This document shows positions 7,051-12,605 of a DNA stretch of 12,605 nt, in pieces (position 1 is the stretch's first letter; each line of letters opens with the position of its first letter). Source of the stretch: MAG-120531 sp002378585 (GTDB taxonomy: Bacteria; Bacteroidota; Bacteroidia; Flavobacteriales; Flavobacteriaceae); NCBI GenBank assembly GCA_937890575.1, contig CALADZ010000053.1:1-12605 (forward strand), written 5' to 3'. The notes below the pieces were generated by a model that worked only from the letters and a program-made list of their open reading frames with translations, had not been told where the DNA came from and searched no databases. The translations under genes and the position numbers were made by a program.

Positions 7051-7897
7051 TACCTTTCATAACTATCCCGCGGAACAAAAAAAGCTCACCGCGTCGATCA
7101 GACAAAAAAAGTCGTTTTTGTGTGTGGGCTTAGATGTGGATTTGGATAAAATTCCACCTCATCTACTGAGGGAGGAAGACCCTATTTTTGCCTTTAATAA
7201 AGCCATTATTGACGCCACACATCCCTACGCAGTAGCCTACAAACCCAATACGGCTTTTTATGAGGCGTATGGAGCTGCTGGTTGGCAATCCTTGGAAAAG
7301 ACAGTGCGGTATATTCAGTCGATAGATCCAACTCTTTTTACTATTGCGGACGCCAAGCGCGGAGATATAGGAACTACGGCTGATCGTTATGCTCAAGCAT
7401 TTTTTCACGCCCTGGATTTTGACTCTGTCACTGTGGCCCCTTACATGGGTAGGGATTCTATAGAACCATTTCTGTCACATGCTGGGAAAACAACTATTTT
7501 GTTGGGTCTTACATCCAATCCAGGATCGGCAGATTTTGAAACCATAAGTGTCGGCGATCACCCTATGTATCAAGAAGTGATGCAAAAGGCATTGACCTAC
7601 AAAAATAGTGAACGATTAATGTTTGTCGTCGGGGCTACACAAACCCAATACTTAGCCGCTATTAGGCAGATATTGCCTCATCACTTTTTCTTAGTACCCG
7701 GTGTGGGCGCTCAAGGAGGAAGTTTATCAGAAGTGTGCCGATATGGGCTTAATCCAGCGGTAGGTTTATTAGTCAATGCTTCCCGAGCGATTATATACGC
7801 AGGTGAGGGGGTTGATTTTGCTCAGGCTGCCCGAGCGGCTGCTCAATCGCTTCAAATAGAAATGGCGGAGGCACTAGACGTGTATTTTAAGTCATAG
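7040..7897 (+). CDS. pyrF: Orotidine 5'-phosphate decarboxylase
   Basis: This 285-residue cytoplasmic enzyme catalyses the last step of UMP synthesis, decarboxylating OMP. The catalytic Asp-Lys-Asp signature is DAKRGDIGTTADRYA (104-118), with Lys106 and Asp109. CVGLDVD (28-34), Lys68 in AYKPN, and the phosphate-binding VPGVGAQGG (219-227) complete the TIM-barrel site. Its length and the RGDIGTTA form place it in the longer (type 2) bacterial subfamily. The ATG lies within the last codons of prfA in another frame, giving an 11-bp overlap and probable translational coupling. It ends the operon. No strong T-tailed terminator follows, only the weak hairpin at 8000-8021 and a long-loop stem (7896-7901 with 7930-7935). 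Confidence 0.96.
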   Translation: MSSNTFHNYPAEQKKLTASIRQKKSFLCVGLDVDLDKIPPHLLREEDPIFAFNKAIIDATHPYAVAYKPNTAFYEAYGAAGWQSLEKTVRYIQSIDPTLFTIADAKRGDIGTTADRYAQAFFHALDFDSVTVAPYMGRDSIEPFLSHAGKTTILLGLTSNPGSADFETISVGDHPMYQEVMQKALTYKNSERLMFVVGATQTQYLAAIRQILPHHFFLVPGVGAQGGSLSEVCRYGLNPAVGLLVNASRAIIYAGEGVDFAQAARAAAQSLQIEMAEALDVYFKS

Positions 7898-7999
7898 GGC
7901 CGTAAATAAGCAAAGCCAACATCGCTGCTGGCCCTGCCTACTCACTCAAAAAAAACTAAACTATCCAGATGTAATGATCTAGATATGTCATGAAGTAAT

Positions 8000-8021
8000 C
8001 GCGTTATACTTTAACAACGCG
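8000..8021. terminator. Weak candidate hairpin terminator between convergent genes
   Basis: CGCGTT (8000-8005) pairs with AACGCG (8016-8021) around a 10-base loop, in the 156-bp gap between the convergent pyrF and the unknown gene at 8054-8440. It lacks a clean T run on either strand (plus side TGTATTTCAATTTATT). It may help end pyrF transcription, but this is uncertain. I see no gene in the rest of the gap. Confidence 0.3.
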
Positions 8022-8053
8022 CTGTATTTCAATTTATTGTGTGAGTAAGTGAT

Positions 8054-8440
8054 TTATTTTGTGAGCTGACGTGCCCAGGTGCGGTACATCCTTTTAAATG
8101 TCAAGGTTTCTCGTTTAACGAGTCGCACATAATCTATGTCTGGGGCTTTGTCGTTCTCTAGCCCTCTGCAATAGGAGAGCAAATTTTTAATTAACGATTG
8201 GATATAAGCCAAGTGGGATTTTTGATCTATCTGGGTAGCATGGATCAATCTTTTTATCGACTCACTAAGTTGTGCGCAATCAGTTCTTAGATCGATGGCA
8301 ATGTGCTGTCTCAGGCTTAGTGAACGGTAACCTATACTGTAATGCGCCTCTAATACTTCATCTACCAACAGGGCATGACCCATCCTTTGCAGTTCGTCTA
8401 CTTTTAGGAAAATTCTTTGGGTGTATTTCTCAGCGTTCAT
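8054..8440 (-). CDS. Hypothetical helical protein, 128 residues
   Basis: I do not recognise this protein. It has 128 residues, is soluble and looks almost wholly alpha-helical, with several amphipathic stretches (about residues 8-35, 40-70, 73-93 and 104-126), two cysteines (55 and 91), and a basic C-terminal third rich in Arg and Lys. There is no signal peptide or membrane segment. The helical pattern could be a four-helix bundle, but I see no signature motif. The ATG at 8440 is the first in frame after a stop; the next in-frame Met is at residue 20. A TAATTTTG box (8446-8453, minus) matches TAnnTTTG but would leave almost no leader, and it lacks a -33, so I do not list it as a promoter. It is divergent from the Lrp gene, with 98 bp between them. 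Confidence 0.6.
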   Translation of the reverse strand: MNAEKYTQRIFLKVDELQRMGHALLVDEVLEAHYSIGYRSLSLRQHIAIDLRTDCAQLSESIKRLIHATQIDQKSHLAYIQSLIKNLLSYCRGLENDKAPDIDYVRLVKRETLTFKRMYRTWARQLTK

Positions 8441-8538
8441 TATTTCAAAATTACAAGGAAAACACTTATATTTACCTTTTTATTTAAGGATTTAACGCAT
8501 ATTTGTTTGATTAAATTAGGAGATATCCACTATTTTTT

Positions 8539-8997
8539 ATGATTTCCAAACTTGATGAAAAAGACTGGGTAATTCTAAATCACTTACAGCGAAATGCCAG
8601 GTTGTCGCTGACTGAATTATCGCGTACTGCGGGGCTTTCTGCCCCCACGGTGAGCGACCGCATCGCTAAAATGGAACAAGAGGAAGTGCTCACAGGCTAT
8701 CAAGCATCGGTTTCCTACATAAAAGCAGGTTATCAGCTAAAAGCCATGGTGATGCTACGCGTATTCATGGGTAAACTACCTCCGTTTCTTGAGGTAGTTA
8801 AAAGTTTCCCCGAAGTCCTAAACTGCTACCGCATCACAGGAAATGAAAACATCATCATGGAAGTGGTGTTGGAAGACCAGTTTCACCTGGAAAGATTTAT
8901 CGATAAAATGATCAAATATGGAGAGACGCGTACCCATATCATTCTTTCTGAGGTAGTATCCAATGCCCCCATACAACCCAAAACTAAGTCGAGATGA
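8539..8997 (+). CDS. Lrp/AsnC family transcriptional regulator
   Basis: This 152-residue DNA-binding protein belongs to the feast/famine family, whose members respond to amino acids. The N-terminal winged helix-turn-helix (about 3-62) starts with LDEKDWVILNHLQRNAR and has the recognition region LSAPTVSDRIAKMEQEEVLTGY. The C-terminal RAM (ligand-binding, oligomerising) domain spans about 65-145, with the family-typical CYRITGNENIIMEVVLED (92-109). The ATG follows the usual MISKLDEKDW start. An AGGAG at 8518-8522 is 16 bases upstream, too far to be a standard ribosome binding site. It overlaps the downstream lipoprotein gene by 4 bp (ATGA), so the two are probably co-translated. Its ligand and targets cannot be read from the sequence. 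Control of its own promoter or of the divergent gene at 8054-8440 would be typical for the family. Confidence 0.92.
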   Translation: MISKLDEKDWVILNHLQRNARLSLTELSRTAGLSAPTVSDRIAKMEQEEVLTGYQASVSYIKAGYQLKAMVMLRVFMGKLPPFLEVVKSFPEVLNCYRITGNENIIMEVVLEDQFHLERFIDKMIKYGETRTHIILSEVVSNAPIQPKTKSR

Positions 8998-9650
8998 AGC
9001 GAATATTGATTTTATGGGTGACATGTACCCTGATTTCATGTGGAGAAAAAAAGTACCACGATGAGAAACTAGTCCCGATAGCTCAGGTTTCTGACAGTTT
9101 ATTGCAAGCTGCGATGAAGTATCAACTCAATTTAGATCGGGAGTTTATGGAGGCCACACAAACACCTTTAATCGAAAAGGATCGAGTTGATTTTGATGGG
9201 CTGGACTATTTTCCCTTGAATCCTGATTTGATTGTGAAGGCGGCGCTTGTGCGAACTCCACAAACCTTGCCGTTTATGATGCCCACGACCACCGAACGCA
9301 TGACCGAAGAGCGAATCTATGGCCAATTGCTGTTTTCATTAAATGGGACGGATTATCGGCTTCCAGTGTATCAGAGCAGTGAATTGATGAATACGGAGCA
9401 GTACAGCGATTATTTATTTCTGCCGTTCACCGACCTCACTAATGGCCAAGAAACCTATATCGGTGGTCGGTATTTGGATTTGCGCATACCTCAAGGAGAC
9501 GAAATCATAATCGATTTTAATCGGGCTTATAACCCTTATTGCGCCTATAACAAAAAGTATTCTTGTCCCATTGTGCCCCCGGCCAATCATCTTCCCATTC
9601 GCATAGCAGCCGGAGTTAAAGCCTTTAAAGCTACTGCCAAAAACAATTAA
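8994..9650 (+). CDS. DUF1684 family lipoprotein
   Basis: This 218-residue predicted lipoprotein has a short signal peptide (1-15) ending in the lipobox LISC with Cys16. The mature part matches DUF1684: DFDGLDYFPLNPD (67-79), the central YGQLLFSLNG (109-118), LFLPFTDLTNGQETYIGGRYLDL (split across 141-163), and the hallmark DFNRAYNPYCAYNKKYSCP (174-192) followed by PPANHLPIRIAAG (195-207). No biochemical role is established for this family that I can name with confidence. The conserved Asn, Tyr and Cys residues suggest a binding or metal site (inference). It overlaps the Lrp gene by 4 bp and is followed at once by a terminator whose stem includes its stop codon. Conservation of the lipobox suggests placement in the inner or outer membrane facing the periplasm. 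Confidence 0.85.
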   Translation: MKRILILWVTCTLISCGEKKYHDEKLVPIAQVSDSLLQAAMKYQLNLDREFMEATQTPLIEKDRVDFDGLDYFPLNPDLIVKAALVRTPQTLPFMMPTTTERMTEERIYGQLLFSLNGTDYRLPVYQSSELMNTEQYSDYLFLPFTDLTNGQETYIGGRYLDLRIPQGDEIIIDFNRAYNPYCAYNKKYSCPIVPPANHLPIRIAAGVKAFKATAKNN

Positions 9651-9675
9651 CCCACACCGTGGGCGTGGGTTAATT
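9645..9675. terminator. Bidirectional terminator between lipoprotein and porin genes
   Basis: AATTAACCCAC (9645-9655) pairs with GTGGGTTAATT (9665-9675) as an 11-bp stem around a 9-base loop. The stem contains the lipoprotein TAA stop. Short A/T runs flank both sides, and the porin stop on the other strand is at 9696, so this hairpin serves both convergent genes. Confidence 0.75.
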
Positions 9676-9695
9676 TGATCATGATTTGATTTGGT

Positions 9696-10733
9696 TTAGA
9701 ATGCGTAGATGGCGGCCAGAACAAAAGAACTCAAACTCTTGTTGGCGGCTAAACTGTTATTTAAGAATACAGGTTGGGAAGCACTGTCCAGTCGGAGTTC
9801 TGGTTTAATGATCAGGTTGCCAATTTGTGAGCTACCAGTTAAAGTAAGTGCCAAAACGGAGGTGTCTTCAGCTTCTCCACCTATGGCGCCAAAGGCGCCG
9901 CTTTCTGCAAAGTATTCACCCCTAAGTCCTAATGTGAACGTCTCAGACGTTTTGAACTGTGGATATAAGGCAACACCAGAGAAACCTGTTCCGTCATTGT
10001 CGTAACTGGCTGCGTTAATGCCTAAATAAACAGATTCGCTGAGGTCAAATCCCCCGGTATAGTCAATTTCAAATCCTCCGTTGTCTGAAAGCAGGTTGAT
10101 GTATTGGCCTTTGTACCCCAATTGAGCACCCCAAGCATAGGTGTTGGTCGGGTTGTATTCGGTCAAGTCAGTGGGGTTGAGTACCGCTAACATAGCGCTG
10201 AAATCTCCGCCTAGATCAAAATTGGCCTTTAAACCAGTATGGCTAAATGGGCCATAAGAAAAGAGGTATGAAGTGCTGTAGTTGACGTTTACCGCGGGTG
10301 AAATCACTTCATAGCCCAAGAAGGTATTGAAATTACCTAAGGTTAGCGTGACCGCATCGCTCACTTTCCAGTAAGCGTACAATTGGTTGACGATATTTCC
10401 TGTGGCGCTGTTCATCGGAGAGTTGAAAATAGCGTCTGTTCCTCTGGGGCCAAATGCTAGATCAGCGACAAATCCTACTTTTTCCTCCTCGTATCCCAAT
10501 ACTATGTTGGCCATTCCAAGCGAAAATCCGTTGAGGTTGGCAAATGAGCTGCCAGGTGCTTGTGCATTTTCACCGCTGTTGGGTGCATTGAGGTTGTTTC
10601 TGAAATAGGTATCAATAGTTCCGCTCAAGGATAAAGCGGGTTTTTCTTCCTGTGCTGATGACAAAGCGGTTGCTGAGATACATGCGGCAAAGAATATTTT
10701 TTTAGCGATCTTTGAAAAGTGTACTGAGGTCAT
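9696..10733 (-). CDS. Outer-membrane beta-barrel porin (BBP2/OmpL-like), linked to amtB
   Basis: This 345-residue predicted outer-membrane barrel starts at ATG 10733 (MTSVHFSKIAKK), which opens a normal signal peptide. Cleavage is likely after SSA27, leaving QEEKPALSLSGTIDTYF. The frame is open further upstream, but that part crosses the hairpin and has no export signal. The mature part is a run of alternating, aromatic- and glycine-rich strands, for example LTLGNFNTFLGYEVISPAV and the YSTSYLFSYGPFSHTGLKA region, and it ends in AAIYAF with the C-terminal Phe typical of barrels. From memory this resembles the putative beta-barrel porin-2 family. It is the last gene of the PII-Amt-porin operon, 102 bases after amtB. 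The linkage suggests it passes ammonium or a small nitrogen compound through the outer membrane (inference). No promoter of its own is visible. Confidence 0.82.
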   Translation of the reverse strand: MTSVHFSKIAKKIFFAACISATALSSAQEEKPALSLSGTIDTYFRNNLNAPNSGENAQAPGSSFANLNGFSLGMANIVLGYEEEKVGFVADLAFGPRGTDAIFNSPMNSATGNIVNQLYAYWKVSDAVTLTLGNFNTFLGYEVISPAVNVNYSTSYLFSYGPFSHTGLKANFDLGGDFSAMLAVLNPTDLTEYNPTNTYAWGAQLGYKGQYINLLSDNGGFEIDYTGGFDLSESVYLGINAASYDNDGTGFSGVALYPQFKTSETFTLGLRGEYFAESGAFGAIGGEAEDTSVLALTLTGSSQIGNLIIKPELRLDSASQPVFLNNSLAANKSLSSFVLAAIYAF

Positions 10734-10783
10734 GTTTATTTGTTTAGCGTGAGTGTTAAATGATATACTTTCTGAGGTACCCC

Positions 10784-10818
10784 GCGGAGTGTACTGCCAT
10801 ACACTCCGCATTTTTTTT
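10784..10818. other. Strong hairpin between amtB and porin, with a T run only on the plus strand
   Basis: GCGGAGTGTA (10784-10793) pairs perfectly with TACACTCCGC (10800-10809) around a 6-base loop, followed on the plus strand by T8 (10811-10818). On the plus strand this is a textbook intrinsic terminator, yet no plus-strand gene leads into it. On the minus strand, the direction of the operon, the hairpin comes 27 bases after the amtB stop and is followed by GGGGTACCTC, not U-rich. There it more likely acts as an mRNA processing or stability element that separates amtB from porin expression. Confidence 0.65.
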
Positions 10819-10835
10819 ATGGGCACATCAATAAT

Positions 10836-12080
10836 TTAATGTTGGTTCATTCTGAAATCAGAATAAGCATCCATACCGTGTTCGTGTAGGTCAAGACCTT
10901 CCAGTTCTTCTTGTTTTGACACGCGTAGACCGATGGTTTTCTTCAGGGTAATCAAAATGATCCAAGCGGAAGCGACACAGAAGGCGCCTACAATACCTAC
11001 ACCGGTCAGTTGGTAGATGAATTGATCAACTCCAGCTTTGGCCCCAAAAAGCCCTACGGCTAGTGTGCCAAAAATGCCGCAAATCAAGTGAACAGCTACT
11101 GCACCCACTGGATCATCCAATCTTAGTCGGTCAACTAGCGCAACGGCCACGACGATGATCGCTCCGGCAATCAGCCCAATAATCACCGCGTCATTGGGGG
11201 ACATTTGGTCCGCTCCCGCAGTGATTCCGACTAAACCGCCTAATATACCGTTGAGGAACATGGTCAAGTCGTAATTTTTGTAGCGTATAGCTGAAAGGAT
11301 AAAGGCGCCAAATCCGCCAGCTGCTGCAGCCAATGAAGTGGTAACCAATACCAGTGAGGTGGCACCTGGATCTGCAGAGAGCACGGAGCCTCCGTTAAAG
11401 CCAAACCAACCCAACCAAAGAATTAATACCCCAGCAGTAGCCAAAGGAATATTGTGTCCAGGAATAGCGTTTATTTTTCCGTCGGCACCAAATTTTCCGA
11501 TGCGTGGGCCCAGTAAAAAGATAGCGATCAGTGCCGCCCACCCACCGACGGAGTGTACTAGAGTAGATCCAGCGAAATCATAAAAGCCTCCGTTTTCTCC
11601 ACCTAATGTGGTCAAAAATCCGCCGCCCCATTGCCATGAACCTACAATGGGATATACAATACCCACATAGATAATGGTAAAGATCATAAAGGCGCCGAGT
11701 TTTACGCGTTCAGCAACAGCACCAGACACAATGGTCGCAGCTGTGGCAGCAAACATTCCTTGGAACAAGAAGTCTGTCCAGTAGGTGTAGCCACCCGAGG
11801 CGTAATCTGGGGTAAGTCCGTTTTCTGGAAGTGGCAAGCCAAATCCAGCAAATCCAAGATAACCGTTAAAGTCACCAGGATACATCAAGTTAAATCCAGC
11901 TACGTAATAGAGCAGAAGGCCGGCACAAATAATAAAAATGTTTTTGAAAAGAATGTTGATGGTGTTTTTTTGGCGGGTCAAACCGATTTCCAGGAAGGAA
12001 AATCCTAAGTGCATAAAAAACACTAAGGCGGTTGAGACCATCATCCAAATATTGTTGGCGGTAAATAAAGCGGTGTCCAT
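10836..12080 (-). CDS. amtB: Ammonium transporter (Amt/MEP/Rh family)
   Basis: This 414-residue inner-membrane channel for ammonium works as a trimer with about 11 transmembrane helices. The twin-histidine pore residues are His176 in DFAGSTLVHSVGGW and His331 in DPVGAVAVHLICG. Asp168 corresponds to the structural/recognition Asp of E. coli AmtB (D160), and Phe110 in QGMFAATAATI to the first gate phenylalanine. The C-terminal tail has the conserved RVSKQEELEGLDLHEHGMDAY (386-406), the region that couples to PII in characterised relatives. No N-terminal signal sequence is obvious; the first segment starts directly at MDTALFTANNIWMM. It begins 20 bases after the PII stop and is clearly in its operon, so PII gating of the channel is expected from the family. 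The porin follows after a hairpin. Confidence 0.97.
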   Translation of the reverse strand: MDTALFTANNIWMMVSTALVFFMHLGFSFLEIGLTRQKNTINILFKNIFIICAGLLLYYVAGFNLMYPGDFNGYLGFAGFGLPLPENGLTPDYASGGYTYWTDFLFQGMFAATAATIVSGAVAERVKLGAFMIFTIIYVGIVYPIVGSWQWGGGFLTTLGGENGGFYDFAGSTLVHSVGGWAALIAIFLLGPRIGKFGADGKINAIPGHNIPLATAGVLILWLGWFGFNGGSVLSADPGATSLVLVTTSLAAAAGGFGAFILSAIRYKNYDLTMFLNGILGGLVGITAGADQMSPNDAVIIGLIAGAIIVVAVALVDRLRLDDPVGAVAVHLICGIFGTLAVGLFGAKAGVDQFIYQLTGVGIVGAFCVASAWIILITLKKTIGLRVSKQEELEGLDLHEHGMDAYSDFRMNQH

Positions 12081-12100
12081 AATCTATCTGTGTTGGCGTG

Positions 12101-12439
12101 TTAGTTTATTCCGGCGTGGCCGTTTTCTCGGGTTCTAATTCTGTAGGCTTCTTGAATCTCAGAGACAAATATTTTTCCATCTCCTACATTGCCTGTTTGG
12201 GCTGCATTGAGTATGGTTTCAATAGTGCGCTCTAAAAAATCATCAGACACCACAATAGTGAGGTATCTTCTCTGTATGTCAGAAGTGCTGTACGAGATCC
12301 CTCGGTATACGTGGCCCTCTTTTTCATTTCCGACTCCAGTAACATCCCAGTAGCTAAAGAAGTTTACTTCGATGCTGTGTAGCGCATCCTTGACTTCGTC
12401 AAATTTGGATTTGCGGATAATTGCTTCGATTTTTTTCAT
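12101..12439 (-). CDS. glnK: PII nitrogen regulatory protein (GlnB/GlnK family)
   Basis: This 112-residue cytoplasmic trimeric sensor of ATP/ADP and 2-oxoglutarate commonly blocks Amt when nitrogen is plentiful. MKKIEAIIRKSKFDEVKDAL (1-20), TGVG (34-37), AAQTGNVGDGKIFV (79-92) and YRIRTRE (99-105) match the PII nucleotide-binding framework, including the GDGK loop and the two C-terminal Arg. The T-loop differs from E. coli GlnB: by alignment it is one residue shorter, the Mg/2-oxoglutarate ligand Gln39 is Glu39, and the site around the uridylylated Tyr51 reads YRGISY (45-50) instead of YRGAEY. I recall similar T-loops in other Bacteroidota, so this is probably a lineage variant. It is first in the operon with amtB and porin, behind a -7 box and two palindromes. 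The name glnK follows the amtB linkage; glnB is equally valid. Confidence 0.94.
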   Translation of the reverse strand: MKKIEAIIRKSKFDEVKDALHSIEVNFFSYWDVTGVGNEKEGHVYRGISYSTSDIQRRYLTIVVSDDFLERTIETILNAAQTGNVGDGKIFVSEIQEAYRIRTRENGHAGIN

Positions 12440-12461
12440 GGTGTTGGTTTTTTATTTTTGG

Positions 12462-12469
12462 CAAACATA
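12462..12469 (-). promoter_or_regulatory. -7 box of the glnK-amtB-porin operon
   Basis: On the minus strand TATGTTTG matches TAnnTTTG exactly, 22 bases before the PII ATG at 12439, giving a leader of about 16 bases. No -33 TTG is present. The region where it should lie is occupied by the palindrome at 12486-12505, centred about 38-40 bases upstream of the expected start. That is the geometry of an activator binding next to RNA polymerase (inference). Confidence 0.6.
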
Positions 12470-12485
12470 TACATATATAACATAC

Positions 12486-12505
12486 ACCCCCCATTTTTTA
12501 GGGGT
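12486..12505. promoter_or_regulatory. Promoter-proximal nitrogen operator palindrome of glnK
   Basis: ACCCC (12486-12490), ten bases, then GGGGT (12501-12505): a perfect 5-bp-arm inverted repeat over the expected -33 position. Its distal GGGG is 39 bases from the end of the -7 box. It matches in arms and spacing the site at 12537-12560 and closely the one at 2485-2505. Confidence 0.6.
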
Positions 12506-12536
12506 AATTTGATAATAATTATGAATTAATCAATTT

Positions 12537-12560
12537 ATACCCCTATAAATTATGGGGTAT
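12537..12560. promoter_or_regulatory. Upstream nitrogen operator palindrome of glnK
   Basis: ATACCCC (12537-12543), ten bases, then GGGGTAT (12554-12560): a perfect inverted repeat with 7-bp arms, the best copy in the window. Its centre is 53 bp, close to five helical turns, from that of the palindrome at 12486-12505, so both would face the same side of the DNA. It may also serve a divergent gene beyond the right edge, since an ATG is the last codon of the window on the plus strand. Confidence 0.6.
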
Positions 12561-12605
12561 ATACATTTAAATTGTAATTTATTATCTAATTGAATCAAAT
12601 AAATG

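Noticed and set aside
7896..7935. AGGGCC/GGCCCT stem overlapping the pyrF stop
   Set aside because: The 28-base loop and lack of a following T run make it a poor terminator; it may be chance.
10734..10826. N-terminal extension of the porin upstream of 10733
   Set aside because: It crosses the intercistronic hairpin and would bury the signal peptide, which starts properly at the ATG of 10731-10733.
12603..12605. ATG at the extreme right edge, possible start of a plus-strand gene
   Set aside because: Only one codon is visible and no convincing TAnnTTTG box precedes it, so no gene can be called.

Overview
The window looks like a chromosomal segment of a Bacteroidota bacterium (flavobacterial or cytophagal side; I cannot place it more finely). 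The evidence is a eukaryotic-type glutamine synthetase (GSII) beside a type III glutamine synthetase (GSIII), a Bacteroidota-style long PurM, a BBP2-like outer-membrane barrel, and promoters of the Bacteroidota type (TTG, about 19 bases, TAnnTTTG) with little Shine-Dalgarno use. Base composition is moderate and even, and I see no mobile element, CRISPR array, rRNA or sign of recent transfer.

Layout. Positions 6-79 (minus) hold tRNA-Arg(ACG) with a clear promoter, followed by a small conserved-looking protein gene (153-329, minus). A calcium/sodium antiporter (382-1317, plus) converges on GSII (1370-2380, minus) across a strong hairpin terminator. GSII and GSIII (2561-4729, plus) diverge from a 180-bp control region. 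A compact plus-strand operon follows from its own promoter: purM (4774-5958), prfA (5971-7050) and pyrF (7040-7897, overlapping prfA). Then come an unrecognised helical protein (8054-8440, minus), divergent from an Lrp/AsnC regulator (8539-8997, plus) that overlaps by 4 bp a DUF1684-type lipoprotein (8994-9650, plus). A palindromic terminator separates this from a minus-strand operon read from the right edge: PII (12101-12439), ammonium channel (10836-12080) and outer-membrane porin (9696-10733).

How it works together. Two blocks, about 7.5 kb apart, make an ammonium system: porin across the outer membrane, Amt across the inner membrane, PII as the gate and sensor, and two unrelated glutamine synthetases to fix the ammonium. 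The control regions of both blocks carry the same element. It is a palindrome of the form ACCCC-N10-GGGGT (or one half of it), placed so that its distal GGGG lies the same distance (39 bases) from a TAnnTTTG -7 box in front of both glnA and glnK. Neither promoter has a recognisable -33 TTG. Each control region has two such elements 52-53 bp apart. I read this as binding sites for an unidentified nitrogen activator, and it is the most interesting signal in the window. The middle operon is housekeeping (purine, translation termination, pyrimidine).
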